From the NCBI GenBank assembly GCA_009928645.1, contig SACH01000004.1, positions 1 through 64,000 of the forward strand: a stretch of 64,000 nucleotides of DNA, in the 5' to 3' direction. The notes under the pieces were generated by a model. The model was not told where the DNA came from, ran no database searches, and saw nothing but the letters and a program-made list of their open reading frames with translations. Source of the stretch: Gammaproteobacteria bacterium (GTDB lineage: Bacteria; Pseudomonadota; Gammaproteobacteria; Chromatiales; Chromatiaceae). A program made the translations under genes and the position numbers. Below are positions 8,528-17,743 of this stretch, one piece after another (the stretch's first letter is position 1; every line of letters starts with the position of its first letter).

Positions 8528-10789
8528 ATGTCGGAAGAACTGAGAAAGAGCGCCCTGGACTATCACCGTTATCCCCGGCCGGGCAAGCTGGCGATCCAGG
8601 CCACCAAGCCCCTGGCCAATCAGCGCGACCTGGCCCTGGCCTATTCCCCCGGCGTGGCGGCGGCCTGCGAGGAGATCGCCGCCGATCCCCTCGCCGCCGC
8701 CCACTACACCGCCCGTGGCAACCTGGTGGCGGTGATCAGCAACGGCACCGCCGTCCTGGGCCTGGGGGCCATCGGCGCCCTGGCCTCCAAGCCGGTGATG
8801 GAGGGCAAGGCGGTCCTCTTCAAGCAGTTCGCCGATATCGATGTCTTCGATATCGAGATCGACGAACGGGACCCGGAGCAGCTCATCGAGACCATCGCCC
8901 GGCTGGAGCCCTCCTTCGGCGGGATCAACCTGGAGGACATCAAGGCCCCCGACTGCTTCATCGTCGAGAAGGCCCTCAAGGCGCGGATGAAGATCCCGGT
9001 CTTCCACGACGACCAGCACGGCACCGCCATCGTCGTCGCCGCCGCCATCCGCAATGGCCTGATGCTGTTGGGCAAGGAGATTGAGGAGGCGCGTCTGGTC
9101 ACCGCCGGGGCCGGGGCCGCCGCCCTGGCCTGCCTGGACCTGCTGGTGTCCCTGGGCATGCGGCGGGAGCACATCCTGGTCACCGATATCGCCGGCGTGG
9201 TCTACGCGGGGCGCACGGCGGTCATGGACCCCTACAAGGCGCGCTATGCGGTGGATACCCCCCTGCGTACCCTGGAGGAGGCCCTGACCGATGCCGATAT
9301 CTTTCTCGGCCTCTCCGCTGGCGGTATCCTCAAAGCCCCCTGGTTGACGCGGATGGCGGAGAATCCCCTGATCTTCGCCCTCGCCAACCCCAACCCGGAG
9401 ATCGCGCCGGAGGAGGCCCAGGCCGCCCGGCCGGACGCGGTCATCGCCACCGGGCGCACCGACTACCCCAACCAGGTCAACAACGTCCTCTGCTTCCCCT
9501 TCCTGTTCCGTGGCGCCCTGGATTGTGGCGCGACCGAGATCAACGAGGACATGAAGCGCGCCTGCGTCGAGGCCATCGCCGCCCTGGCCCGCGCCCGGCC
9601 CTCGGACATCGTCCGCCAGGCCTATGGCGGCAAGGACCTGCGCTTCGGCCCGGAGTACCTGATCCCCAAGCCCTTCGACCCCCGTCTCATGGAAGTGGTC
9701 GCCCCGGCGGTGGCCGCCGCCGCCATGGCCTCCGGCGTCGCCTCCCGGCCGATCGAGGACCTGGAGGCCTACCGCCAGGGCATGCAGCACCGGGTCATCC
9801 GTACCGGCATGACCATGAAGCGCATCTTCGACCTGGCGCGCAAGGAGACCCGGCGGGTGGTCTTCGCCGAGGGTGAGGAGGAGATGGTCCTGCAGACCGC
9901 CCAGCAGGCGGTAGAGGAGGGCATCGCCCGGCCCATCCTCATCGGTCGGCGCGCCGTCATCGAGCGGCGTCTCGCCAGCCTGGGCCTGAACCTGCGCCTG
10001 GACGAGGACTGCCGGGTGGTGGACCCCCAGGACAACCCCGACCGGGAGGCCCACTACGCCGCCTTCTATCAGCGCGCCAAGCGCCGGGGCTTCACCCCCG
10101 CCGAGGCCCGGGTCCACATCCGCGGGTCCGCCACCGCCCTGGCCGCCGTGCTGCTGCGCACCGGCGAGGCGGACGCCATGATCAGCGGTACCATCGGCCG
10201 CTACCGTAGCCATTTGGAGCAGATCGAGCTGATCGTCGGTCGGGCCCGGGGGGTGGAGCACATGGTCGCCATGACCGCCGTCGTCCTCCCCACCGGCCCG
10301 GTGTTCATCGCCGATACCGATGTCCAGCCCGATCCGGATACCGAGGCCCTGGTGGAGATCACCGCCCTCTGCGCCGACGAGGTGCGACGCTTCGGCATCG
10401 AGCCCAAGGTCGCCCTGCTGTCCCATTCCAACTTCGGCAGTCACCAGGACCCCTCGGCGCGCAAGATGCATCATGCCCTGTGCCGCATTCAGCGCGCCTA
10501 CCCGGACCTGGAGGTGGAGGGGGAGATGCGCGCCGACCTGGCCCTGTCCGCCACCATGCGTCAGGAGCGTTTCCCGGACTCCCAACTGGAGGGCCGGGCC
10601 AACCTGTTGATCATGCCCAATCAGGATGCCGCCAATATCGCCTTCAACCTGCTCAAGGTGATGGGCGACGGCACGGCCATCGGCCCCATCCTGCTGGGCG
10701 CCGCCAAGTCCGCCCACGTCGTCACCCCCGGGATCACGGTGCGGGGCCTGCTCAACATGACCGCCCTGGCGGCGGTCCAGGCGCGGTAG
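8528..10789 (+). CDS. maeB: NADP-type malic enzyme with C-terminal phosphotransacetylase-like domain
   Basis: A 753-residue MaeB-type protein that decarboxylates malate to pyruvate. Residues about 1-430 form the malic N and NAD-binding domains: LALAYSPGVAAACEEI, FADIDVFDIEIDE, VFHDDQHGTAIV and VTAGAGAAALA. Residues about 430-753 are phosphate acetyl/butyryltransferase-like, which in family members is usually regulatory and sensitive to acetyl-CoA. ATG 8528 has AGGAA 8-13 bp upstream. It lies 80 bp downstream of the pyruvate oxidoreductase cluster on the same strand, so pyruvate, acetyl-CoA and malate metabolism are adjacent here. A very long open frame on the opposite strand (8513-10717) is a codon-bias shadow. 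Confidence 0.95.
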   Translation: MSEELRKSALDYHRYPRPGKLAIQATKPLANQRDLALAYSPGVAAACEEIAADPLAAAHYTARGNLVAVISNGTAVLGLGAIGALASKPVMEGKAVLFKQFADIDVFDIEIDERDPEQLIETIARLEPSFGGINLEDIKAPDCFIVEKALKARMKIPVFHDDQHGTAIVVAAAIRNGLMLLGKEIEEARLVTAGAGAAALACLDLLVSLGMRREHILVTDIAGVVYAGRTAVMDPYKARYAVDTPLRTLEEALTDADIFLGLSAGGILKAPWLTRMAENPLIFALANPNPEIAPEEAQAARPDAVIATGRTDYPNQVNNVLCFPFLFRGALDCGATEINEDMKRACVEAIAALARARPSDIVRQAYGGKDLRFGPEYLIPKPFDPRLMEVVAPAVAAAAMASGVASRPIEDLEAYRQGMQHRVIRTGMTMKRIFDLARKETRRVVFAEGEEEMVLQTAQQAVEEGIARPILIGRRAVIERRLASLGLNLRLDEDCRVVDPQDNPDREAHYAAFYQRAKRRGFTPAEARVHIRGSATALAAVLLRTGEADAMISGTIGRYRSHLEQIELIVGRARGVEHMVAMTAVVLPTGPVFIADTDVQPDPDTEALVEITALCADEVRRFGIEPKVALLSHSNFGSHQDPSARKMHHALCRIQRAYPDLEVEGEMRADLALSATMRQERFPDSQLEGRANLLIMPNQDAANIAFNLLKVMGDGTAIGPILLGAAKSAHVVTPGITVRGLLNMTALAAVQAR

Positions 10790-10856
10790 GCGCCGGCTCG
10801 CGGTGTAAAAGTCTTGACGCCAGCCCTTCTGGGCCTGAACGCGAAGGGTGGTGTGG

Positions 10857-10993
10857 CATCCGGGGGGGTGTCGACCGCAGGGAGGCGGTCGTCATGCCCC
10901 CAGGGTTTAGTCTCGGTGCCACCCCCCGCCAGACGCCCCCCGGGTGTCTGAGCATCCGACCCGGTAAAACCGCAGATGGATTGACGGTGGGTA
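10857..10993. repeat. Palindromic dispersed repeat element, copy 1 (degraded left arm)
   Basis: This non-coding stretch holds the hairpin gaccgca-ggga-ggcggtc (10873-10890, one mismatch) and the right arm cccccgccagacgc (10923-10936). Both are shared with the better-preserved copy at 20941-21040 in the same order. Its 3' part (10953-10993) also matches 40028-40068. It is probably a non-autonomous dispersed element or a structured untranslated region. Confidence 0.65.
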
Positions 10994-11062
10994 TATACTA
11001 GCCGGCATCCGCCCGGATCCAGGCTGTACTCGGCGGCTTCCACCGAACCTCGCGGAGGCCCC

Positions 11063-11263
11063 ATGCATCGCATCAGTTTGACCCGGCAGCGCCTGACGGC
11101 CTTGGCCTTCTTCGGGCTTCTGCTCTTCTTCTCGCCCCTGATCGGGGTCTTCGACCGGCCAGTCACCCTCCTGGGCGTGCCCCTGCTGCCGCTCTACCTC
11201 TTCAGCGCCTGGGCCCTGCTGATCGCCTTGAGCGCCTGGATCCTGGCCGCGGGCCGGAAATGA
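11063..11263 (+). CDS. Small two-helix membrane protein (DUF3311-like) upstream of a symporter-kinase
   Basis: A 66-residue protein with two strongly hydrophobic segments, LTALAFFGLLLFFSPLIGVF and VPLLPLYLFSAWALLIALSA, joined by a short Pro/Gly turn. Small proteins of this shape commonly sit directly before sodium:solute symporter genes, where they are thought to be accessory. It resembles the DUF3311 pattern, though I cannot confirm family membership by eye. It lies 43 bp upstream of the symporter-histidine kinase, so the two are probably co-transcribed. ATG 11063 follows a cgcggaggcc stretch that can act as ribosome-binding site. No alternative function is evident. Confidence 0.7.
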   Translation: MHRISLTRQRLTALAFFGLLLFFSPLIGVFDRPVTLLGVPLLPLYLFSAWALLIALSAWILAAGRK

Positions 11264-11306
11264 TCCGCGGCCTGGCCCGGCCGGCGCGGTGCCGGGGCGG
11301 TGATCC

Positions 11307-14057
11307 ATGACGCTGAGCGGGCCCCTGATCGCCGGCGTCTCCTTCGCCTATCTGGGGCTGCTGTTCGCCCTGGCCTACTGGGCCGACCGACGGGCGGACC
11401 AGGGCCGGTCGGTGATCGACCGACCCACGGTCTATGCCCTGTCCCTGGCCGTCTACTGTACCGCCTGGACCTTCTACGGCAGCGTCGGGCGGGCGGCGAC
11501 CGGGGGGCTGGGCTTCCTCACCATCTACCTGGGACCGACCTTGATCGTGCTGCTCTGGGGGGGGCTGCTGGTGAAGATGGTCCGGGTGTGCAAGGTCGAG
11601 CGCATCACCTCCCTCGCCGATTTCATCGCCACACGCTATGGCAAGAGCCACCTCCTCGGCAGCCTGGTGACGGTGATCGCCGTCATCGGCGTGGTGCCCT
11701 ACATCGCCCTGCAGCTCAAGGCGATCTCCCGCAGCTTCACCATCCTCCAGGAATACCCCGCCATCGTCATGCCGGACCCGGCGGCGACCCAGCCGATCTG
11801 GCACGACACGGCCTTCGTGGTCGCCCTGCTGCTGGCCATCTTCACCATCCTCTTCGGCACCCGCCACATGGATGCCAGCGAACGCCACGAGGGCCTGGTG
11901 GCGGCCATCGCCTTCGAATCTCTGGTCAAACTGGCGGCCTTTCTGGCGGTGGGGATCTTCATCGTCTACCAGCTGTATGGCGGGGGAGAACTTGCTCAGG
12001 CGCGGCTGGACGCCGCCGCGGTACCGGCCGCTCAGGCCCTTTTCCAGCCGCGCCTGGGTGAGTTCGCGGACTGGATCGGCATCTCCTTTCTGGCGGCCCT
12101 GGCGGTCATGTTTCTCCCCCGTCAGTTCCAGGTGGCAGTGGTCGAGAACAGCCACGAGCGGCATATCCAGCGCGCCATCTGGCTCTTCCCCCTCTACCTG
12201 CTGCTCATCAATCTCTTCGTCCTGCCCATCGCCCTGGCGGGGGTCCTGACCTTCGGCGCCGGGGGCGTGGACGCGGATACCTTCGTCCTGACGCTGCCCA
12301 TGGCCCTGGGCCAGCCCTGGCTGGCGCTGATCGTCTTCATCGGCGGCCTGTCGGCGGCGACGGGCATGGTCATCGTCGAGACCATCGCCCTGGCCACCAT
12401 GGTCAGCAACGACCTGGTGCTGCCGGCCCTGCTGCGGCGCTGGCAAGGGACCCTGCCCCCGGAGGCGGACATGGGCCGCCTGCTGCTGTTCATCCGCCGT
12501 GGGGCGATTCTCGCCATCCTCATGCTGGGCTATCTCTACTACCACCTGGCCGGGGATGCCTATGCCCTGGTGAGCATCGGGCTCATCAGCTTCACCGCCG
12601 TGGCCCAGTTCGCCCCGCCCATCCTGGCGGGCCTCTACTGGCGGGGTGGCACCCGGGAGGGGGCCCTGGCCGGTCTGGCGGCGGGCTTCGCCATCTGGCT
12701 CTACACCCTGCTGATCCCCTCCTTCGCCAAGTCCGGCTGGTTGCCCCTGGACTTCATCGAACAGGGGCCCTTCGGCATCGGGCTCCTCAAGCCCCAGGCC
12801 CTCCTGGGCCTGACGGGGCTCGACGAGATCACCCACGCCCTGGTGTGGAGCCTGACCGCCAATGTGGGCGCCTTCCTGCTGGTCTCCAGTTGGCGGCTGC
12901 CCAAGGCGGAGGAACTGGCCCAGGCCAGTGCCTTCGTCGGTGCCCTCCGGCCCCAGCGCCAGGCCCATCAGACCCTGTGGCGGGGCCGGGCCGAGGTGGC
13001 CGAGCTGGTCGCCCTGGCGGAGCGCTTCCTGGGCAAGCCCCGGGCAGTGGCGGATTTCGCCCGCTTCGCCCGTTCCCGGGGGCTGGCCCGGGCGGAGGAG
13101 CTGCCGGCGGACGCCTCCACGGTCTATTTTGCCGAGACGCTGCTGTCCGGGGCCATCGGTGGTGCCTCGGCGCGGGCCCTGGTCGCCTCCGTCACCAAGG
13201 AGGAAGTGCTGGGCTTAGAGGAGGTCATGGACATCCTCGACGAGGCCTCCCAGATCCGCGCCTACAGCCACGAACTGGAGCGCAAGTCCACCGAGCTGGA
13301 GGCGGCGACGGCGGAATTGCGCGCCGCCAATCTGCGCCTGCGGGAGCTGGACCGGCTCAAGGACGACTTCATGTCCTCGGTCACCCACGAGTTGCGCACC
13401 CCCCTGGCCTCCATCCGCGCCTTCGCCGAGATCCTCCACGACGACCCGGAGCTGGACCTGGCGGAGCGCCAGCGGTTCCTCGGCATCCTGGTGAGCGAGA
13501 CCGAACGTCTGTCGCGCCTGGTCAACCAGGTGCTGGACCTGGCCAAGATCGAGTCCGGTCACGTGGACTGGCAGGCCGACGAACTGGATCTGGCGGAGGT
13601 GATCGAACAGGCGGCCATCAGCGTCGGCCAGCTCCTGGAGGAGGGGGGCCAGCGGCTGGAGCTGGACCTGGAGCAGGGGGGCGGCGCCCGGGTGCGGGCG
13701 GATCGCGATCGCCTCATGCAGGTCATGGTGAACCTGCTGTCCAATGCCGCCAAATTCTCCCCCCAAGGGACCGGCCATATCCGGGTGGTGATGGCGGCGG
13801 TCGCGGCGGGGTGGCGGGTGAGCGTCAGCGATAACGGTCCCGGTATCCCGGTGGCGGAGCTGGACTGGGTCTTCGAGAAATTCCACCAGTCCAACGCCGG
13901 CGGCAAGAAGCCCCTGGGTACCGGCCTGGGCCTGCCCATCTGCAAGGAGATCATCGCCCATTTCGACGGTCGCATCTGGGCCGAGGCCCCCGCCAGCGGG
14001 GGGGCTTGCATCCTGTTCGAGCTGCCCGCGCTCCCCCGGGCCGCCCCGGTGACCTGA
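11307..14057 (+). CDS. Sodium:solute symporter-family sensor histidine kinase (CbrA/CrbS-like)
   Basis: This 916-residue protein fuses a transporter-like sensor to a kinase. Residues about 1-510 are an SSS-family module with roughly 13 membrane segments. Residues about 560-640 match the position of the STAC linker described for CbrA-type proteins. A short coiled coil follows, then HisKA with phospho-acceptor H694 in SVTHELRTPLASIR, and HATPase motifs NLLSNAAKFSP, DNGPGIPV and GTGLGLPICKEI. I see no PAS domain, unlike CrbS. Related proteins sense or transport acetate, histidine or other organic acids; the ligand here is not readable. The downstream receiver gene (14188) is its likely partner, and the acetyl-CoA synthetase fusion elsewhere in the window makes acetate a reasonable guess. 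Confidence 0.9.
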   Translation: MTLSGPLIAGVSFAYLGLLFALAYWADRRADQGRSVIDRPTVYALSLAVYCTAWTFYGSVGRAATGGLGFLTIYLGPTLIVLLWGGLLVKMVRVCKVERITSLADFIATRYGKSHLLGSLVTVIAVIGVVPYIALQLKAISRSFTILQEYPAIVMPDPAATQPIWHDTAFVVALLLAIFTILFGTRHMDASERHEGLVAAIAFESLVKLAAFLAVGIFIVYQLYGGGELAQARLDAAAVPAAQALFQPRLGEFADWIGISFLAALAVMFLPRQFQVAVVENSHERHIQRAIWLFPLYLLLINLFVLPIALAGVLTFGAGGVDADTFVLTLPMALGQPWLALIVFIGGLSAATGMVIVETIALATMVSNDLVLPALLRRWQGTLPPEADMGRLLLFIRRGAILAILMLGYLYYHLAGDAYALVSIGLISFTAVAQFAPPILAGLYWRGGTREGALAGLAAGFAIWLYTLLIPSFAKSGWLPLDFIEQGPFGIGLLKPQALLGLTGLDEITHALVWSLTANVGAFLLVSSWRLPKAEELAQASAFVGALRPQRQAHQTLWRGRAEVAELVALAERFLGKPRAVADFARFARSRGLARAEELPADASTVYFAETLLSGAIGGASARALVASVTKEEVLGLEEVMDILDEASQIRAYSHELERKSTELEAATAELRAANLRLRELDRLKDDFMSSVTHELRTPLASIRAFAEILHDDPELDLAERQRFLGILVSETERLSRLVNQVLDLAKIESGHVDWQADELDLAEVIEQAAISVGQLLEEGGQRLELDLEQGGGARVRADRDRLMQVMVNLLSNAAKFSPQGTGHIRVVMAAVAAGWRVSVSDNGPGIPVAELDWVFEKFHQSNAGGKKPLGTGLGLPICKEIIAHFDGRIWAEAPASGGACILFELPALPRAAPVT

Positions 14058-14091
14058 ACTGCCTGACCGGGGATCCGCCCAATACCCGTAA

Positions 14092-14158
14092 GCCTAATCA
14101 GACCCTTGACCCGTCCCAGATACCTACGCAACGCCTGATCAGACCCTTAACCCCTACC
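14092..14158. repeat. 26-bp direct repeat upstream of the response regulator
   Basis: 14092-14117 and 14133-14158 match at about 22 of 26 positions (core atcagaccctt). They are spaced 41 bp, roughly four helical turns, in the 130-bp gap before the receiver gene. This could be a regulator-binding site or slippage-derived sequence. Confidence 0.5.
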
Positions 14159-14187
14159 CGGACCCCGCCTGGAGGTGAATCGTCCCC

Positions 14188-14562
14188 ATGAGCAAGCAAG
14201 TTCTGATCGTCGATGACGAGCCCCACATCGTCATCTCCCTAGAATTCCTCATGAAACGTGAGGGCTACAGAGTGGCCGTGGCCCGCGACGGCGAGGAGGG
14301 TCTCGCCGCCATTCGGCAAGGGCGCCCGGATCTGGTCATCCTCGACGTCATGATGCCGAAACTGAACGGCTTCGAGGTCCTGGAGGCGGTGCGCGCCGAC
14401 CCCGCCCTGGCCGGGGTGCGCATCCTCATGTTGACCGCCAAGGGCCGGGCGGCGGAGCACGGCAAGGGGCTGGCCCTCGGCGCGGATGCCTACATGCCCA
14501 AGCCCTTTTCCACCCGGGAACTGGTGGACAAGGCCAAGAACCTGCTGGCGGAGGCAGCCTAA
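14188..14562 (+). CDS. Single-domain response regulator (CheY-like receiver)
   Basis: A 124-residue stand-alone receiver. The acidic pocket is D10/E11 (VDDEPHI), the phospho-acceptor is D53 in LVILDVMMPKLNG, the conserved Thr is in LMLTAKGR and the Lys in MPKPFSTREL. There is no DNA-binding or enzymatic output domain, so it must act by protein contact or as a phosphate shuttle. It lies 130 bp after the symporter-kinase and 5 bp before the CBS/nucleotidyltransferase gene. This suggests that the latter, or an unseen partner, is its target. ATG 14188 has an upstream ggaggtga at 14170-14177, a strong ribosome-binding site. Confidence 0.95.
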   Translation: MSKQVLIVDDEPHIVISLEFLMKREGYRVAVARDGEEGLAAIRQGRPDLVILDVMMPKLNGFEVLEAVRADPALAGVRILMLTAKGRAAEHGKGLALGADAYMPKPFSTRELVDKAKNLLAEAA

Positions 14563-14567
14563 ACGCC

Positions 14568-16046
14568 ATGAGCGAAGCCAACCCTGCCGCCATGACCGCT
14601 GCCGAGGGGCTGGACCTGAGTCGCGAGGGCGGCGATCAGCTCCCTCTCCGGACCCTGGCCAGTCGCTCCCCGCTGGTGATGCCCCCCACGGCGACCCTGC
14701 GCGAGGTCCTCTTCGCCGTCAGCCAGGGACGCGAGGATGCCGTGGTGGTGGCCGATACCGCCAGTGGCCTGCCGCTGGGCCTGGTCACCCTCCGTCAGCT
14801 GCTGCACCTGCTTACCTTCGCCGATACCGATCTGGATGCCCCGGTGGCCGCCTACATGATCGGCGCCCCCCTCACCCTGGTGGCGGATGCCCCCGCCCAT
14901 CGCGCCAAGGTCCTCCTCGCCAAGCAGGGGGTTGGCCATGTCCTGCTGGTGGAGCCGGACGGGCGTTTCGCCGGGCTCATCCACCAGGCCGACATCCTGG
15001 GGCTGCGCGCCGGGGGGGCGGAGGAACTGATCGGCGCCATCGCCGCCGCCCGGGACCATCAGGCCATGGCCGCCGTCGCCAGCAAGGTTCGGCGGCGCGG
15101 TGCCGAACTGTTCCGCGCCGGCATGGGGGTGGAGGCCCTTTGCCAGTGGCTGTCGGGCCTCAACGACCTCATCGCCATGCGCGTCATCGAACTCATCGAG
15201 GACGAATTTGACCTGCCCGCGGTGCCCTGGTGCTGGCTCCTCTTCGGCTCCGAGGGTCGTCTGGAGCAGACCTTCACCACGGATCAGGACAATGGCCTGC
15301 TCTTCGAACCGGGCAAGCCCGAGGACACCGAGAACCTGCGGGCCGCCTTTCTGCCGTTCGCCCAGGCCGTCAACGATGCCCTGCATTTCTGTGGCTTCGA
15401 ACGCTGCCGTGGCAACATCATGGCCGGCAATCCCCAGTGGTGCCTGAGCACGGCGGAGTGGCGGGAGTGCTTCGCGGGCTGGCTGAAGGTGCCGGAACCC
15501 GAGGCCCTGCTGCACGGCACCATCTTTTTCGACTTCCGGCCCCTTTATGGCCGTTACGAACTGGTGGATCAACTGCGGGCCTGGCTGCTGGCCAGGGCCC
15601 CGGAACACCCCCTGTTCCTGCGCGCCCTGGCCCAGCAGGCCCTGGACGTGGCGCCGCCCCTGGGCTTCGCCGGTCGGTTCGTCTACGACCGTAACCGGGA
15701 TTTTCCCCACACCATCGACCTCAAGATCCGCGGGGCGCGGCTCTTCGTCGATGTCGCCCGCATCGAGGGCCTGGCCAAGGGCATCTGGGCGACCAATACC
15801 GCGGAACGGCTCCGCGCCACGGGCACCGGCCCTGGTCGCTCGGCTGGGGACATTGCCGCCGAGGTCGAGGCCTTCCATCTGGTGCAACGCTTCCGCCTCC
15901 ACCAGCAACTGACGACGACGGACCTGGATGGGGCCAACCGCGTGGACCCCTCCCAACTGAACGAGCTGAACCGGCTGATGCTCAAGGAGGCCCTCAAGCA
16001 AGCGCGGAAAATGCAGTTGCGGCTGCAGCAGGGTTTCGGCTTGTAG
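14568..16046 (+). CDS. CBS-domain and DUF294 nucleotidyltransferase-like protein
   Basis: A 492-residue protein. Residues about 25-150 contain paired CBS motifs, which usually bind adenine nucleotides. Residues about 180-330 are the DUF294 putative nucleotidyltransferase with the GlnD-like signature FGSEGRLEQTFTTDQDNGLL, holding the GS and DxD metal-binding residues. A helical C-terminal substrate-binding region follows. Members of this family often travel with symporter-type kinases and DnaQ-like exonucleases; no exonuclease is present here. It starts 5 bp after the receiver gene and is clearly in the same operon. A role as the signalling output of the receiver, possibly reporting adenylate status, is plausible but unproven. 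Confidence 0.88.
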   Translation: MSEANPAAMTAAEGLDLSREGGDQLPLRTLASRSPLVMPPTATLREVLFAVSQGREDAVVVADTASGLPLGLVTLRQLLHLLTFADTDLDAPVAAYMIGAPLTLVADAPAHRAKVLLAKQGVGHVLLVEPDGRFAGLIHQADILGLRAGGAEELIGAIAAARDHQAMAAVASKVRRRGAELFRAGMGVEALCQWLSGLNDLIAMRVIELIEDEFDLPAVPWCWLLFGSEGRLEQTFTTDQDNGLLFEPGKPEDTENLRAAFLPFAQAVNDALHFCGFERCRGNIMAGNPQWCLSTAEWRECFAGWLKVPEPEALLHGTIFFDFRPLYGRYELVDQLRAWLLARAPEHPLFLRALAQQALDVAPPLGFAGRFVYDRNRDFPHTIDLKIRGARLFVDVARIEGLAKGIWATNTAERLRATGTGPGRSAGDIAAEVEAFHLVQRFRLHQQLTTTDLDGANRVDPSQLNELNRLMLKEALKQARKMQLRLQQGFGL

Positions 16047-16411
16047 GGGTGGTCGCGCCTAGCCCCGGGCTAACCTGGCCTCTAGTGCCGACCTTTAGCT
16101 TTCGTAATCAATGAGTACAATGAGTTAGCTCGTCACTTGCGCCGAATAGTCGAAACCGGGGTAAGCCCAGGCGCAACCCCTCGGCGAGCAGGCGCTTCCC
16201 AGCCCCACCCCGCCCTGTCTCCGCTCCCCTGCGGAGGGAGGGTGAGGCGGAGGCTAGGCGTGGGGAGGGCGCGTAGGGGATGGCAAATGCCCCCAGCATC
16301 GGCGGATGCGGGGGCGGTGAGCCTGGTTCCCCGGCGCGTCACCACTCGGGAACGGCAAGAGCGCGAGCGCCCTACCATCGGCGCGGGCTTACGCAAGGGG
16401 GGCGAGGTTCC
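16047..16411. other. Intergenic region between the signalling cluster and moaA
   Basis: About 365 bp between two convergent genes. I find no gene. An imperfect GC-rich inverted sequence, around 16200-16260 (ctccgctcccctgcgg / ggagggtgaggcggagg), may act as a terminator or belong to the CT/GA-rich repeats seen elsewhere (19269, 40083). Confidence 0.35.
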
Positions 16412-17425
16412 TCAGCCCCCGGTCAGATTCATCCGCCGCCCGATCACCGCGGGCACGCCGATCTGGAAGTGATGACTGGCGGGTTTCATGCGCATGGCGT
16501 CGATGATGGCGGCGCGGAGGCGCTCGTCCTCGCCGGGATGGCGGCGGAGGAGGGCGCGCAGGTCGAGGGCGTCCTCCTGGCCCAGGCACAGCAGCAACTG
16601 GCCTTCGGCGGTGACCCGGACCCGGTTGCAGTCGGCGCAGAAGTTGTGGCTATGGGGGGAGATGAAGCCGACCCGGGTGGGGCTGCCGGGGATACGGTAG
16701 TAACGGGCCGGGCCGCCGGTGGACTCGGTGGTGGGGATGAGCGGGATGTGGGGGCTGATGAGGGCGCGGATGCGCTCGCTGGAATAGAAATCCCTGGCGC
16801 GGCGGTCGACCTCGCCCACGGGCATCTCCTCGATGAAGCTGAGGTTGATGCCCTTGCCTAGGGCGAAGCGCACCAGATCGAGGATCTCGTCGCCATTGCG
16901 CTCGCCGAGGATGAGGGTGTTGAGCTTGATGCGCTCGAAGCCCGCGGCCAAGGCGGCGTCGATGCCGGCCAGGACCTGGTCCAGGTCCCCGTGGCGGGTC
17001 AGCTCGCTGAAGCGCTCCGGGCGCAGGCTGTCCAGGCTAATGTTGATGCGCCGCACCCCGGCGGCGTGCAGGTCAGCGGCCCGTGCGGCGAGCTGGGAGC
17101 CGTTGGTGGTTAGCACCATTTCCTCCAGGCCCGGGAGGGCGTGGATGGCGTGCAGCAGTTCGATCAGATCCGGACGCACTAGGGGCTCTCCACCGGTGAG
17201 CCGCACCTTGCGCACGCCCAGGCTGACAAAGACCCGTGCCACCGCCAAGAGCTCGGCGGTGTTCAGGGTCTGGTCGCGCCGGGCGAAGCGCTGGTCCGGG
17301 TCCATGCAATAGACGCAGCGAAAGTCGCAGCGGTCCGTCACCGACAGGCGCAGGTAGGTGACATGCCGGCCGTAGGGGTCGACTAGCAAGGGTGCGGGGG
17401 GCGCGAGGGCGGTGGCGTCAGGCAT
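16412..17425 (-). CDS. moaA: GTP 3',8-cyclase MoaA
   Basis: MoaA is the radical-SAM enzyme that starts molybdenum-cofactor synthesis by rearranging GTP, together with MoaC. The 337-residue product has the N-terminal SAM cluster motif CDFRCVYCMDP. The C-terminal second-cluster cysteines are in FCADCNRVRVTAEG and LLLCLGQE, and the usual GG terminus is present (MNLTGG). The glycine-rich motif LTGGEPLVRPD is also visible. It starts at ATG 17425. No other moa gene is adjacent, so it is probably a single-gene unit. A molybdoenzyme is therefore expected in this organism but is not in the window. Confidence 0.97.
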   Translation of the reverse strand: MPDATALAPPAPLLVDPYGRHVTYLRLSVTDRCDFRCVYCMDPDQRFARRDQTLNTAELLAVARVFVSLGVRKVRLTGGEPLVRPDLIELLHAIHALPGLEEMVLTTNGSQLAARAADLHAAGVRRINISLDSLRPERFSELTRHGDLDQVLAGIDAALAAGFERIKLNTLILGERNGDEILDLVRFALGKGINLSFIEEMPVGEVDRRARDFYSSERIRALISPHIPLIPTTESTGGPARYYRIPGSPTRVGFISPHSHNFCADCNRVRVTAEGQLLLCLGQEDALDLRALLRRHPGEDERLRAAIIDAMRMKPASHHFQIGVPAVIGRRMNLTGG

Positions 17426-17743
17426 GGGCGTGCCCCGGATTATGCTGCTTGTGGTTTACGGACATCAGCGATCGATTTTTGGCCATTGCGGAGCGGCTGG
17501 GGCGTGAGCTAAACGGGTCCCGGCCGGCTTGACAATTGCTTTCCCGCGGTCCACAGCACCCGCGGATGGCCCCGTTCCTCCCCAGGCCGAGCGATAACCG
17601 CGAGGCTGAGAGTCTATCCACGGCTATTTTGCCCCTTCAGCGTCGGGATGGCTATCGGCGGGCCTTTGCGCATCGGGAGGGCTATCGGCGGCCCCGGCAT
17701 CCCCTGATGACCCCAATTAGCGGCTGGCCAGCCTCTGCACAGC
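17426..17743. other. Intergenic region with a short direct repeat
   Basis: About 318 bp without a convincing gene. A near-duplicate 24-bp sequence sits at 17641-17664 and 17669-17692, sharing ggctatcggcgg. Nothing else is recognised. Confidence 0.4.

Noticed and set aside
8513-10717. 734-codon open frame antisense to the malic enzyme gene
   Set aside because: It mirrors the conserved maeB frame, has Gly/Asp/His-rich composition typical of antisense shadows in GC-rich DNA, and shows no domain.
10990-11062. Promoter with ttgacg and tatact before the small membrane protein gene
   Set aside because: The two boxes at 10981-11000 are only about 7 bp apart, too close for a sigma-70 promoter.
11202-12968. 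588-codon antisense frame over the symporter-kinase
   Set aside because: Composition is Gln/Gly/His-rich and unstructured; the sense strand encodes a clear SSS domain.
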